Positions 30,288 through 41,963 are shown, counted from the stretch's first letter. The stretch: DNA of 64,000 bases from Kalaharituber pfeilii (GCA_015179045.1 WHUZ01000143.1:30981-94980); one strand, 5' to 3'. The notes: generated by a model not told the origin, from the letters alone. Made by a program: numbers and translations.

Positions 30288-30299
30288 CAGGGTGGAGGA

Positions 30300-32523
30300 A
30301 AGAAACATTAACCCCATATATCCCGAGGGGGTTGATGTCAACCTTCAAAAGCAGAGCCTGAGTCCAATTGGAAGACCACCAGCAGCATAGGTTAACCTTC
30401 AGGATGCGAAATTGCCACATTTAAACAAACATGAAGTTAAGGGCGTCTTCGAGAGTCACAAGCTTTATACCAAGTCTTCCCAGGCTCTCTTGAATCCAAA
30501 GGAGAGGAAATGGGAAATTCTGCAGCCTTGGACAGGGTAACAGACGAGATCACCAGCCGCTGGCAGAAGCAGTTGGGCTTGGTCTTCATTTGGGGGATAT
30601 AGGTTTCTGAAGTAAGAACTACAACTTAACTCAAGCAAGCAAATAGTCCTTTCTAGCTGCGTTACACAAGAAATTGAGCGCGACTTATTGCGCCCGCTAA
30701 CCTGAAGGCCTCCTCCAATCGGTATAGCCATGGGTACTCGATGCGGAACAGTCTGGACAAGATTTCAGCCCAGATTTGGCGGAGGGTGATATCTATGCAA
30801 GTAATTGCCTGTGGTACCTCTTGGAACAAATGTATATCTAATCACGAACCCTACTACAGAAAATGAGGGTTACAATGTTTCCACAATATAATGATCTCTT
30901 TCCGGAGCGCAAAGGAAGGTGCAGTATTCGTACGGTCAATTGATCGGCTTTTGAGAACTTTAACTGAGGGCTAGAAGATTTATTGAAAGACCAAACGAGA
31001 AGGATTCCAGTCCCTTCTGGCTCGGTGCGAACATCGAGATTCTTTTTTTTGGAAGTTGAGCTTTAAGAGCCTGCGGCAAATGGATGTCCAAGAGGATCAG
31101 CAGGATGACAAAGGTAATACAAAAATCTTCAAATTTGTTGGTTGTTATTTGTGCGATTGCTGGAAACAGTCACTGAGTATCAGGCCGCAGGTAGAGGCAG
31201 AATGAAACGGAGCTGAGAGAACAGCAAAGGAGTGAATGGTATGCAGGATACCCCCAGATACGCGAAACAAAGTCTATGTTAGAGGATCTATTCGAAGAAA
31301 TCTCTAAGACCTCATAGAACTCCAACGACATTCCAAATGAGGCGATACGAGTATACCTAAAGCTAAGAAAGGCACATCAAGCGCAAGAAAGAAGAAAAAT
31401 TGGAAGGCGGGAGTAGCACAAGCAAATGATTCAACATAAAAGCCCAGGATTGTAACATTCAGACACGCAATGAGTCCGAGTCGATCTCCATTCCAATACT
31501 TCAGTTCCAAACGTCACTCTCAAACCAAATTTCGATGAATAATAATGACTGGCGCAAGAGAATTGAGACCAAGAGAAGCTAACCTATACCAAAGTATCCT
31601 TGGAACTCGAGCTCTGTTGAGCCATTGGAGGAAGATTTTACCATGCTTGAGCGCATTACAACCCACCACTGGCACATCTACGAAGTACCCCGATTTCTCT
31701 ATAGAAGATTGCATCAGCCATACACGTTCACTACCCCTTCGGACCTTAGCGCTGGACACCAGCACAACTCGCAATCAATCCCAATTCTCTTTCAGAAACC
31801 TAATAGTATCGGAGTTCCTCTCGTGCAATATTTGCCTGCCAGGCAACCAAGGATGAACATCTCACGAGCATTCAATTACACACGGAAGTTAGGAGTTTCC
31901 AGGGAGCATTGGATGTGCGTCCACCTTTAGTGAAAGGAGGTTCGAAGCTGACAGGTATCCACACCAAGATCATGCAGTAGATGATGGGAGTATGATTATA
32001 TCAAAGGGATATGATGTGGAAGTCAGCGCTCATCGAATGATAGCGCGGCTAAACCTTCGTTCTCAAACGATTATCAGGATAGGGAGCGAAATAATCTTCA
32101 GGATGACATTCAGAGTACAGCGGAAGACGTTCCTGCAGTGATTGATGCTACCGGGAGTGGAAACGGCGATGCCAACCTTGGCAGGATGGAAACGCAAATC
32201 AATATAAACTATTACAACCGCTATTCGGTATAGCAATGCGCCCTGGCGGGTACACTACAGGGACCGGATATTGTGGCTAACCCAATGAGAGTCTATAAAG
32301 CTGCCGTTGACAATGGCTTGTGCTGAGAAAGTACCTGCAACGAAGACCGCAGGTCTACCTAAATACTGCTTTGTGAAGCGCCTACAAGTATTACGAATGA
32401 CGAACAATCTATCATCGAATCCGTCCCGGGAACAACTTCCGAAGGCGGAATGTCAATAGACAAGGACAAGGAATGTCGTTTGGAGGGTGCTTGCTCAAAC
32501 TGCAATGCAAGTGATAATCATCT
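30300..32523. other. unassigned sequence, possible decayed gene
   Basis: Short frames around 30300-30390 and 31625-31930 (RFLYRRLHQPYTFTTPSDLS) look faintly coding but have no recognisable domain and are broken. Nothing else supported. Confidence 0.3.
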
Positions 32524-32534
32524 CTCGGCGTTGC

Positions 32535-32588
32535 AATTCCGCCATAGCCCATAGGGCAGCATGCAAGTAATGATTTAAAGAAAAAAAC
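32535..32588 (+). mobile_element. family-B short retroposon
   Basis: AATTCCGCCATAGCCCATAG, GGCAGCATGCAAGTAATG and an A-rich tract. Flanked by CTCGGCGTTGC (32524-32534) and CTCGGCTTTGC (32589-32599), an 11-bp duplication with one mismatch. Confidence 0.85.
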
Positions 32589-32824
32589 CTCGGCTTTGCG
32601 GACTACCTCGCACAGCAGGCCTATAAACACCGGGAGATTGTGTGACAATTTTAGACAAACTCAACTCCTATCGCGCTGTGGTCAAACTTGCAGGACTGTA
32701 AATGCAACAAATCTTACTTTTGAGGCTGGAGCTGAGAGCAGTAGAGGAGCAGAAGGGGCCTTTTTGTGAGTAATCTGAAGGTGCAATTCTCGACAACCCC
32801 TATCATGTTGCTGTTGGGATGGGA

Positions 32825-32873
32825 TTTTTTTTATTATTTTTTTTTTTTTTATTTCATTAATCGCGTGCCGCCC
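32825..32873 (-). mobile_element. minimal family-B retroposon
   Basis: 49 bp, about half of it T tract. On the minus strand it starts GGGCGGCACGCGATTAATGA. The exact 12-bp duplication GTTGGGATGGGA is at 32813-32824 and 32874-32885. It starts inside the tail hairpin rather than at its base. Confidence 0.92.
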
Positions 32874-33210
32874 GTTGGGATGGGAAAAAGGGAACGCGGG
32901 AGATTTCATCATCGCAGGGGATCGGAGTAATTGATGTAATTTCAGAGGAGAGGCCCGTGCAGGATGGGAAGCAGGACCTCTGTCTCCTAAATACTGTGAA
33001 AGCTGCTACAGATGAGGATGCACCGAGAAACTCCATTACTAATATCAATAAGATCTGCAAAACCCAGGCTCTGAAGATGTATCACTCGAGGAACCCACCG
33101 GACTTGATACTTTGGCAGAAGAACTTTCTCTCTTGGGGGAAATTGATAAGATCGCTGAGAGTCTAGGTGCACAAGTTGTGGCGTCTTTCAGCTCATGAGA
33201 AAATTTGCAT

Positions 33211-33264
33211 CGCCATAGCCCTTAGGGCGGCATGCGATTAATGAAATAAAAAAAAAAAAAAAAA
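33211..33264 (+). mobile_element. family-B short retroposon
   Basis: 54 bp starting CGCCATAGCCCTTAGGGCGG, then CATGCGATTAATGAAAT and A. The exact 14-bp duplication GAGAAAATTTGCAT is at 33197-33210 and 33265-33278. Confidence 0.95.
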
Positions 33265-33278
33265 GAGAAAATTTGCAT

Positions 33279-34029
33279 GAATTTATGAACTGATCTAGAG
33301 ACGAGGTAAGCAGCGGAGCGGAGAGTACGAAGGATGTGGCACGGCACGCTGCACTCTGAGATAGGATAGAACCCCTGCAACGGACAATGGTGAATATCGG
33401 GGAGTCGAGAGTACATCCAGCGAGGACCATATCCGTTAAGCGAACTGCATAAGGGCGGTTGATGAGAGAAATGTGCAAGAATGTACCTGTGCAACATCTG
33501 AGATTCTCCGTGTTGCATGAAGCATGGGATTTCGTGCGCGTTACGTGAGGATAAATAACGGCTGTTAAATCTTGGAAATGGTCGATAGAAGGTGTATGAA
33601 GGATGCTATTGAGGTCTTCGAGAGTGATGATTTCATCTGTAGGGCCTTTCTATATGTCGTCGCTTTTCTTCACGATGTCATATTTGAACCTGTGTTTCAA
33701 TTTTATTGGTCATGAATGGGTGTTGCACAAGCAAGGGCGCGGAGAATCCTGGTCATTCTCTTTTCACGTTTTTGTTGCTCCGCTTATCATATGTCAGTCC
33801 GATTCCTGGTTTGTGGCCCCGTTGCCATTGATATTGTATTCTAGTCCGATTGCCTTGTGGGAAATTTACTCCGCACTTAAAGCTTCTGATAGATCCTGGG
33901 AATTAAAACGTTCATACTGAGAAAATTTGTAAGACAGAGTTTGGATTATGGATTGAAGCATGCAATCATCCTGTTAAGTCCCATCTCTGACATAAACTCT
34001 GCAAAGCTCAATCAAAGAGAGAATTAGAA
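33279..34029. other. unassigned sequence
   Basis: Nothing recognisable; one plus-strand frame at 33603-33920 has no family features. Confidence 0.35.
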
Positions 34030-34400
34030 TTTTTTTCCTTCTTTCATTACTCGCGTTCCGCTCTAGGGGCTATGGCGAGGGTTTAAGTACAATGGAAAAA
34101 GAGGAAGTGGACAGAAAAATGGAGAAAATAACGCAAGTAAAGTAAGCAAGGTCAATATCCCATCCGCCGTCTCCGTCTACATGTCCGCCCACCGTAGTAG
34201 TTCCGCCACTGGCTCCCCTTCCCCTTCGCCTGTCTCCGGTGGTCGGTGAATCACTTTCAGTCCGCCCGGACATCTCCTTCTCCACGTCCTGCACCTGTCG
34301 CATATGTGTGAAGTTGTTCCTCCTCTTCCCGCACCATCGGCATTCCGGTCCGTCAGAATTTGAATTAGCGACATTTGTTGAGACTCTGAAATATGTATCC
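34030..34400 (-). pseudogene. LINE-B copy 3, 3' fragment
   Basis: Minus strand: zinc-like ECRWCGKR segment, degenerate linker, ORF2 C-terminus AELLRWADM and stop, 3' UTR, and the family-B tail near 34045-34080 (CGCCATAGCCCCTAGAGCGG). The poly(A) is short and interrupted. Frameshifted. Confidence 0.7.
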
Positions 34401-34620
34401 GTCAGTGTCGAGAGATGCACGTTACTGAAAATGTGGTGGCGACTTCGTCCCATTTGCACTAAAACCGCCGGTTGCTATAACAAAAAGCAGTAAATAGAGG
34501 ACTAGTCAAGGTATTTATCCACTATCAACTCTGAGTCCCTTACTCATTAACGGAAAACATATTACACTTATTATAATTATATTAATGTCATACCTCTTTA
34601 GCCGTAAAATACTTATCTGG

Positions 34621-34719
34621 TAGTCTCGTAACAAGACGCTGACTAAGCGAAGTGTCAGGAAAATGGTTGGACTCCACCCACCTGAAGCTCCGCTTAGTCA
34701 GTGTCTGGTTGCGAGACTA
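34621..34719. mobile_element. 99-bp MITE of the 7.5-kb TIR element
   Basis: The termini TAGTCTCGTAACAAGACGCT and (inverted) TAGTCTCGCAACCAGACACT share ~35 bp with the right TIR of the 15465-22922 element, including CTGACTAAGCG. It is flanked by 9-bp CTTATCTGG (34612-34620) and CCTATCTGG (34720-34728), one mismatch. This is a deletion derivative that supports both the TIR definition and the 9-bp target size. Confidence 0.88.
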
Positions 34720-34728
34720 CCTATCTGG

Positions 34729-35403
34729 GGTTTTCTTTTTGTTTTTTTGGCTCTAATCTCTTTTCGCATATTTGTTGTTATCTTACTCAGGCACCAACGC
34801 TTTGTAGACATTTTTCTCTAAGTGTGTTGTTACACATATTTAGAAATTCATATCCAACTATTCCCTAATTTGTGACTGCAATATTTCCTACTTGGGTTAT
34901 TATAGAACTGTGGAATTGCTCTAATTTCTGAAAGCTCCGCCCCTAAAGGATCTTTATTACTTGCCAAGCTTTTTGACTAATTTGCCACTCAATAATCTAG
35001 AACGAAACCGTGCCATAACGAATAAAATGCCCCAGATTTTTGCCTTTCGTTATAGCAAGGTGAGAATGTGTAGATTTCATTAGCCACTTTTCCTTGCATG
35101 AACCATTTGTATGTAGATGAGAAATAACTTCCCCTGAAGTTTTTTTCTTTTCGTTATTTGGTGCGATTTCGTTATAACAAGGGTCTAACTGTTGCTACGG
35201 CCTAATTTACCAAGTGCAGGATGCTTAGCTTAATGCATGGTAGTACAGACATGGTATGGGTGCAAGGGGTTTATTTCGGCTGAATCTTCTGTTTTGCTTA
35301 TTGTTGGCCTTCGGTCGCGACTGTCGCGTGGTTTGGTACAACGCAGAACGCGTCTCTACCTGGACACAAAACATCGCTCTCTGCGTCCTCTCCGCCGCGC
35401 AAT
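34729..35403. other. non-coding sequence upstream of the gene at 35404
   Basis: Contains TTCGTTATAGCAAGGTG (35040-35060) and TTCGTTATAACAAGGGTC (35168-35185), resembling the termini of the pogo-type MITE at 3856. A decayed MITE is possible but no pair of ends could be fixed. The gene's promoter must lie here; no clear TATA was chosen. Confidence 0.35.
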
Positions 35404-36371
35404 ATGTCCTCTTGTCGCGTTCTTAGCACCGCCGTGGTCGCTTACATCTCGCACGTAGCCACCCTGAAGGATCTCATACAATGCATGCCCACCACCCACC
35501 GTCCTCGTTTAGGGGAGCTATGCGAAGAACTCTATCGCGTAGCAGTCAAAACGGCTACCAGGAGGGTCGCACTCCAAGAACTGAAGGAGCTGAAGCAGAA
35601 AGGAACCTATCCCGGTACCATCGCGACCATCAAGCCGCTCTCAGTGCAAACTTGCAAGGAGTTCTCAAGCCACGATCAAGTTCATGCCTCCAGGCAACGA
35701 TTCGAAGAAGCCGCAGCCGCATATCGGGACCTCCTTCTCAACGAGACTATTCTCTTGCGTGAAGCAGAACTCGCGCACCTGCAGTCGCTCTTGTCCGTAG
35801 AAAAATACACTGCTCAAGCCCAGCAAATATGCCGCGAATACGACGATTGGGTACGCCAAACCTTTCCCGATCAGAAAGTGTTGGACGAATCATATACTGT
35901 CCCAACGGAGCTTGCTTCGCCAACCACCGAAGAACTTGCACTTGCAGTCTTTAAGTCAGTATCACAATTCTCACTGGTGAAATTAGTCCACCTTTGGCCA
36001 CAGCAGGCTATAGCTCTTGCGTTTGCCAGCGTGCAAAAGGACACCTCCTGCAAGCTGAAAAAGGTTGACCTTGCCGAAAAAGTGAAGGAGGAATCTAAAG
36101 CGGAACAGCTCATTGACTACTCCTCCCCCGCGATGACGTCTCTTATGAACAGCGCCGTCAAAAAGGCATTGGCGCGGCACAATGTTAATCCTCCGCAGAA
36201 GTCACGCCAGAAGGCTCATAGTAAGTGGAAAGATCTCTATTAATCCGAACAACTTCTAACAGTCACCTCATCGCCGCAGAGAAGAAAAAGCCTCAGGGCA
36301 GCAAAAATAACCACTCCATCAAGGCAAACGGCAAAGAGAATCGGAAAGGGAAGGTCTCTGGGAAAAAGTGA
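35404..36371 (+). CDS. hypothetical protein, two exons, basic C-terminus
   Basis: Exon 1 is 35404-36220. A 59-bp GTAAGT...GCAG intron follows (36221-36279). Exon 2 is 36280-36371, giving 302 residues. Helical and charged: a helix-rich body with possible coiled coil around residues 60-130 (RRVALQELKELKQKG, RFEEAAAAYRDLLLNETILL). The middle includes QICREYDDWVRQTFPDQ, and the tail is strongly basic (KKKPQGSKNN, KGKVSGKK). There is no signal peptide, membrane segment or recognised domain. The basic tail suggests nucleic-acid binding or nuclear location, which is inference. The frame is intact and the splice restores it exactly, so this is one of the few apparently functional genes here. I cannot exclude that it is an element-encoded accessory gene. 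Confidence 0.72.
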
Positions 36372-36779
36372 GGAAGTCTGGTACACAGCCCGGTTCGATA
36401 CAGTAGGCTTCGCAATAGGCTTCGTAATGGGAATACAGACGTCGCGGATTCGTATATAGACATAGCGCTTAAGACAATAAATATTTTACATCCACATAAA
36501 ATCCAAACGGCATCAGCTGTCAGTTCCGATACTAGAAATGAGTAGAATAATGCGCTAGGTACGGGTTCGCCATGCGCGATAGGCCCACAAAACTTATAGA
36601 TTTAAGTTTTTGGCACAATATCAAGCCTGTTTCAGCGGAAACAGTGCATCATTCAGATCACTCCCGCGCCCAAGAAGAGCACAAGTCTAGATATCACAAA
36701 GAAAACCGTTAAGAAGTAGTAGCATTACCATATTTTGCATCATATATAGCTCACTAGAGACTAGCTTTTGTACCAAAGC
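36372..36779. other. downstream of the gene at 35404; no gene seen
   Basis: An AATAAA at about 36477 could serve as a poly(A) signal for the gene ending at 36371. Nothing else recognised. Confidence 0.4.
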
Positions 36780-36782
36780 AGC

Positions 36783-37113
36783 CTAGCCATCTATCTATTG
36801 ACACGGAGCCGGCGGAACCAATACCAGAAGCCCTCGGCTTCAATTTTTACGACCTACTTTCGGAGGAACCGTCCTCCGAGGTGGTAGCACCAAAGGCTTC
36901 GACCGCACAGCCATCAACACCCCCAACGAGGAAGAGGAAGGGCCGACAGCCGTCACCCCAAGAACCGTACGAGATAAAGAGATGGCTAGACAAGAAAGAA
37001 GCCAAGAAAATAGCCTCCTGGAGGGGGGAGAGGGGGGTTTGTTAAGCCTGTCTCCGGGCTTCGAGGGCTTGCCCAGGGACCCTGCCATGGCCACGTGCTA
37101 CAAGCGGGGTTAT

Positions 37114-37145
<32 letters not shown>

Positions 37146-37590
37146 CAATCCTCCGGCCGAAGTCCCGGCGGCACCAACGGTAGACACCCCAGCCGCCCCC
37201 ACTACTCCGACCACTACCCCCGAACCCGAGACAAGACCAAGACCGCCCAAAGAAGACAAGAGACCCACAAAGGACAAAGGAAAAACCCCCGCCACCGCTC
37301 CACCGAGACCCGACGCTGCCAGCACCCCGAAATACGGCGTCGTAGTACATGGAATCGCCCTGAGGAAGGATCTGGCGAGAGTGAGACGATGGTTGGAGAC
37401 AGGGAACGCGGGCCTGGGAAAGACCGTGGGAATTAGGTGGTTAAGAAAGAAGTCCGTGTTGTTGGAAGAGGGAAAGAAGACGAGTTCAGTGGTGGTATAC
37501 TTAGAAGACAACACTGACATCGACAGGGTAAGGCTCGGAGGGAAATGGTTGAGGATTAGCCCTTACGAACAGGACAGGGGACGGAAGTGA
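36783..37590 (+). pseudogene. ORF1 of retroposon c, split by A2 insertion
   Basis: N-terminal part TEPAEPIPEALGFNFYDLLS to EIKRWLDKKEAKKIAS. After the insertion the frame resumes at 37147 (NPPAEVPAAPTVDTP) and runs through YGVVVHGIALRKDLARVRRW, LGKTVGIRWLRKKSVLLEEG, DIDRVRLGGKWLR to a stop after YEQDRGRK at 37590. Both halves are uninterrupted by other stops, so this copy was probably intact before the A2 insertion. RRM-like gag segment, no zinc knuckle. Confidence 0.8.
37021..37145 (+). mobile_element. A2-type LINE tail inside ORF1 c
   Basis: TTAAGCCTGTCTCCGGGCTT, GCCCAGGGACCCTGCCATGG, GCGGGGTTATGTGATTT, then about 25 A. The flanks AGCCTCCTGG and ATCCTCCGG suggest a degraded duplication but are not conclusive. 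Confidence 0.8.
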
Positions 37591-37723
37591 CGCACCTGTA
37601 CAAGGGATCACCACCCGCACCATGCATTAGTACCGCGGGAAACACATGTAGTTAGCCTTTTCTTTTTTCTTTCATTAATACAGAAACCTCGCCATAGCCC
37701 GTTGTGCGGCCTGCGAGTATTGA

Positions 37724-37759
<36 letters not shown>

Positions 37760-37763
<4 letters not shown>

Positions 37764-39422
37764 CCTCCAATTACCAACAGCGAGATCAAATGCTCTACTT
37801 TCCACTTGGTTGGCATACAGCTTTGCCGACGGCAACCTCTCCTGCATAACTTCAACCATTTGCAGAATTTCATAACCCCCTTAAGGCTGAACCAGTATTA
37901 TGGCCTTTACAGCGTTTGCCTGCATTTGCAGTTCCTCAGTTACGCCTCAAAGTCACATCGAGATCTATTCCAGAATGCACTGCGCCAGCTACCTTGACCG
38001 GTGGATACCTCCGCTCCTCTGACTGTGAATTGTGGAATAAGCGGACCCGAATTTGTGCAGCTATGACAAGGCCATAATCCCAAGCAAGCCCGGTTATTGA
38101 AGGATTTATATGGCCGTTGTTGGATTAGAGGGTCAGTCCATTTGGCATCCCAGTGAAAGTGAGTTTAGTTGACCGCGCTCTTCAGCCTATGAGGCCAGAA
38201 TTAGCGAACATAGGGTTGCGATCGATGTGGTGATATTGAATGAAGAAGATCATACGAACAGTAATTTCCAAACGCACAGTAATCTCCAGATCCCTCCAAC
38301 TTTTACTCTCTATTACCTTCCCATATCTGCCAAAAAGCTATGGCCTAGCAACAACGATATGCCAGACAAGAACATACGCATTGGTCATACAACTATTCGC
38401 GGTAAAAATCCGCATACACAACTTTACAACAGGGAAGTACCGCAGACCTTGCCCGTATACATCTCAGGGCACAGAATAAGACCCAGCACTCCGCGTCACA
38501 TGCGGCACTTTTTCCGGGGAGGTTAGTTGTAAGAGCAATCAATCAGCACTTTTTCCTGGTTCTAAACACCATCAATCATCAGTTTCAGGCTAACAACCAT
38601 CGTTTTGACAGGGCTCCAGAGAACATTACAACTATCCAAGGGGTTCCAGCCTCTAGTTGACATTGCGTGTCCAATGGGCGCTTTTCTTTCCTGAGGAACC
38701 TTCAGCCTGTCGTTGGGGTTCGCCTCTTTTGCAACAAAACTCTGATTGTGATTATGTGGCTCCGGTCTCCCTCCAGTGAGGTGCTCGATGGGGTATCTGT
38801 ACGACACTCGAAATGAGGTCTCCTTTGGCAGGGGCAAGAATGGAGATTTGACACAAGAGAATTGAGGGAAGAAACTTCTTCTACTCAATCCAAGCAAGTG
38901 CACTATGTCTCCTGCAGGATGCAGATCCTTGTGGAAACGTTATACTATCAATTCTACTGACTCGACGTGTCTGGGTAATTATTAACAAATTGCTCTGTCG
39001 GGTATGGGACTCGTCTTGGAAGCAATATAGCACCATGCTATGATTAATTTCTCCCCTTCATTCGTCTTTTTGTTTTCAATTTCATTATTCGTCCGCTGTC
39101 CACGTGCTATGTTGAGAATGGTTACAAGGTAAAAGGAAACAGAGGGCTAAGAAAAGATATGCCAAACCACCCCTTCCTTGCGATCTCCCCATCTACAGAT
39201 CCACCCACTCCAGCAGCTGCACTGCAGCGACCCGTTGTTCATCAAGCTTCTCTTCTCGGCGGATGCCTCAACGCCTGGGGACTGCCCCGACATATCTTGA
39301 TCCTAGGCTCGCTTCTATGCTATGCGGGCTGGGGTGGCCGCTGTCCCTTCCGCGACCATCGCATTGCAGAACCATGATCTGGGGTCGTAGCGACATAGTT
39401 CAAGCCGCGAAAGTTCTCTGGT
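37760..39422. other. unassigned sequence
   Basis: Frames at 38227-38526 and 38562-38903 have no supporting features. A weak family-B-like TTTCATTATTCGTCCGC near 39080 lacks a poly(A). Confidence 0.35.
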
Positions 39423-39424
39423 TA

Positions 39425-40263
39425 CTGTGGTTCACCACTTTCCCGGACACATTTACCACCAAAACTGCGCAAGTTTCGCACTCAATATCTCAACAACCAC
39501 AACAGCATCTGTGAATGCACTTTGTGTAGCTATTAGACAAAGTGTAATTCTTGCTATCTAGCACCTTTTCTTCATCAAAAATTGGGGGTGCAAAGGGATT
39601 ATGACTTGTCGCATTTACGTTGGAAGGCTTGGCATTTATTCGTATGGGATCTCCATACAAAATGTTTATCAGACTCGAATGTAGTCCTACTCTTCAACGC
39701 TAATTACAATAGCTATGATAGTATATGTCAAGAATCACCTGAAGAGGTATTGTAAGGTGCTGCATTTAGTTTACTTTCATTTGTTGAATTGTAGAGTTGG
39801 TGTACAACTATCTACTTTTGGGCGTTGTTCTCATACAAATGGTTTCTATGGGAAATATGAATATTGTGAATAATTTCACAACCACTACAGTTATTACCTA
39901 ATTACGTTGTTCATAGTTTCCGACTGAGTGATGCTATTGAATGTGAGTGTCTGAGTTTTTTTCATGAATTGATTGCAGGTGTAGCATGCAGAATTCGGGG
40001 GTGGTGATATTTGTATGGAGATCCCATACAAATAAATGCCAAGCCTTCCAATGTAAATGCGACAAGTCATAATCCCTTTGCACCCCCAATTTTTGATGAA
40101 GAAAAGGTGCTAGATAGCAAGAATTACACTATGTGTAATAGCTACACAAAGTGCATTCACAAATGCTGTTGTGGTTGTTGAGATATTGAGTGCGAAAGTT
40201 GTGCAGTTTTGGTGGTAAATGTGTCCGGGAAAGTGGGGTGTCCGGGAAAGTGGTGAACCACAG
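39425..40263. mobile_element. foldback MITE, 839 bp, ~240-bp inverted arms, TA target
   Basis: Termini CTGTGGTTCACCACTTTCCC and its inverse GGTGAACCACAG, with TA at 39423-39424 and 40264-40265. The arms 39425-39664 and about 40012-40263 are near-identical inverted copies (e.g. CTTGGCATTTATTCGTATGG against TACAAATAAATGCCAAG). The right arm has a short tandem duplication of GTCCGGGAAAGTGG. The ~350-bp centre is non-coding. The TA target points to the Tc1/mariner group. Confidence 0.9.
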
Positions 40264-40265
40264 TA

Positions 40266-40964
40266 TTGCCCCTGTTCGAACAGCAATTTTGTTATTGGAA
40301 TGTTTCATGTTTTCGGATAGCTGGAGCGTCTGCTAGTAGATTAGAGAGGCGTTCATTCTGGGGATCACGGCCTGGCCATGCATCCACATCAAATGGCCTC
40401 CGCTATTAGGTATTGACTTAAGGAAGCTTGCAGCAGGCGCTCAGTTGCCCGGTGGATCAATAGTTTGCAGTTGCATCTTTCTGGCAATATTCTGTCACAC
40501 CAAGCAAGGCACTATACTTGTTTATTTCTTCTGCATTCCTATTACCCTCATATTAGCACAATACACACGTTGGTCATGATAGATAGCTACAGGAGTTTCT
40601 AACAGGCTCCATGTTGTATATCAATTTGCAATCCTACACACCCTCTCACTGCAAGAACCATTTCAGAATTGCCTGGACGGTTGGAATCGGCAGTCCATCC
40701 ACGCATTCTGCCTACTATTTTGACATTGCCTCTGGCGTCCCTCTCGCCACTCCCAAGAGGGTCAGTTGTCATTAGTGCAGTGGCGGGGCATAGGCCCCAT
40801 ACTTGGGGTGGGAGCGAATCAGCAATGATGGCGGAGCTCGGAAATCTTAGGTCTGCAGACAGGGCATTGGGGCTCTTCAACGTTTTTTTGTTTTTGCTTG
40901 GTGATTTTGTGATCATATAACCCCCTATACTGGGCACCACCTACTGTGTAAGGTAAAAAATGAG
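40266..40964. other. unassigned sequence
   Basis: No gene supported. Contains the downstream side of the tRNA gene. Confidence 0.35.
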
Positions 40965-40969
40965 AAAAA
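40965..40969 (-). terminator. Pol III terminator of tRNA-Gly
   Basis: Five T on the minus strand directly after the tRNA 3' end, with a second run of six at 40955-40960 as backup. Confidence 0.8.
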
Positions 40970-41040
40970 TGCATCGATCGGGAGTCGAACCCGAGCCAAT
41001 TGCTTGGAAGGCAATTATCCTACCGTTGGACCATCGAAGC
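40970..41040 (-). tRNA. tRNA-Gly (anticodon TCC)
   Basis: 71 nt, no intron. The D-arm region reads TGGTCCAACGGTAGGATAA; the anticodon stem-loop is ATTGC-CTTCCAA-GCAAT with TCC at the anticodon position; the T-arm is CGGGTTCGACTCCCG. The acceptor pairs GCTTCGA with TCGATGC except for a T-T mismatch at the third pair. The discriminator is A. It is followed at once by a T tract. The one mismatch may be tolerated or mean that this copy is decaying. Confidence 0.93.
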
Positions 41041-41949
41041 GTACTTGTGTTGCGACACAAGGCGCTTAGTATATACATAAATAACACTAGGAAGATCCCA
41101 GAAGCAGCCGCAGAGTACCAGGAATAACAGAGCTTTGTAAGCAACTGCCGTGGGATGTGGTCCCAGAACGGGCGATATCCATGTACCATGGGACCGAATT
41201 AATGTCTGGAATATGATATCACAAGTATAATCTGCCCCACATCTGCCATCGGGGTCAGATTGGTAAAATGCCAAGCCACTTCTCTTGAAGTCGTGCTTGG
41301 TTGTCCGTGTATTGCATTTCTATGCTATGACTATCTACAGTGCTCATGCCTTCTGAACCTTCGGAGTCCCGCTCGGCTCCTACATCACCGGTATCTCCAA
41401 CAGCTCGGATCAGATACCTCATACCCGGGTCTGATATGCTACGACCATGCCTATCCGCCATTTCAGTACTGTCCGTACCCGACCTGTGGTCCATCTTCCC
41501 CTGCTGTAGCTGTTGGTTGATTAGGAAGAATCCTCACTAAGTATATTGGCAGCATGCGAGCATGAATAAAACGAAAATAGAAACTGAAAATTTGGCTACC
41601 TTAGCTAAAAATGCAGTTGGGGCTCGTCAGTTTCTAATTCGTTACTCTGAAAGGTGACGTATGACATTCGCATATTGGGCCCCAAGCCTCAATTTCCTTG
41701 AAACCGCTCTGTTCTGTTAAATATATCAAGGCTAATATCGATCCCGTAATCGCTCGAAACATCCGCGACTATTTAACTCAACCTACAGCTTTTGCGGAGT
41801 TTCTAACCCCGATGCCTCAACGGTCGTTGATGGCAGACTCTAGTGAGAACCATATAAATGCCTATGGTAAATGCGACATAGATGCTACTTAATATCAAGA
41901 AGTCCAATGCGACCTTCACAAATTCCGTCATACTCACCCTCCTTTCTAT
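41041..41949. other. unassigned sequence
   Basis: No supported gene. A plus-strand frame at 41698-41892 has no recognisable features. Confidence 0.35.
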
Positions 41950-41963
41950 ACCGCTGCGTTGAT

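Larger units (their letters stand above)
36780..37759 (+). mobile_element. ORF1-only retroposon, copy c (family-B tail)
   Basis: Plus-strand element: ORF1, a short 3' UTR, CGCCATAGCCCGTTGTGCGG, CCTGCGAGTATTGATATA and a ~35-A tract to 37759. As in copies a and b, no RT is present between ORF1 and tail. It is interrupted by an A2 insertion at 37021-37145. The 5' end is approximate. Confidence 0.8.

Noticed and set aside
30300..32523. Several frames with faint coding character
   Set aside because: Short, broken, no domain or splice evidence that joins them; noted only as unassigned.
34980..35190. A second pogo-type MITE with GTTATAGCAAGG ends
   Set aside because: Two similar motifs exist but no matching inverted pair with TA flanks could be fixed.
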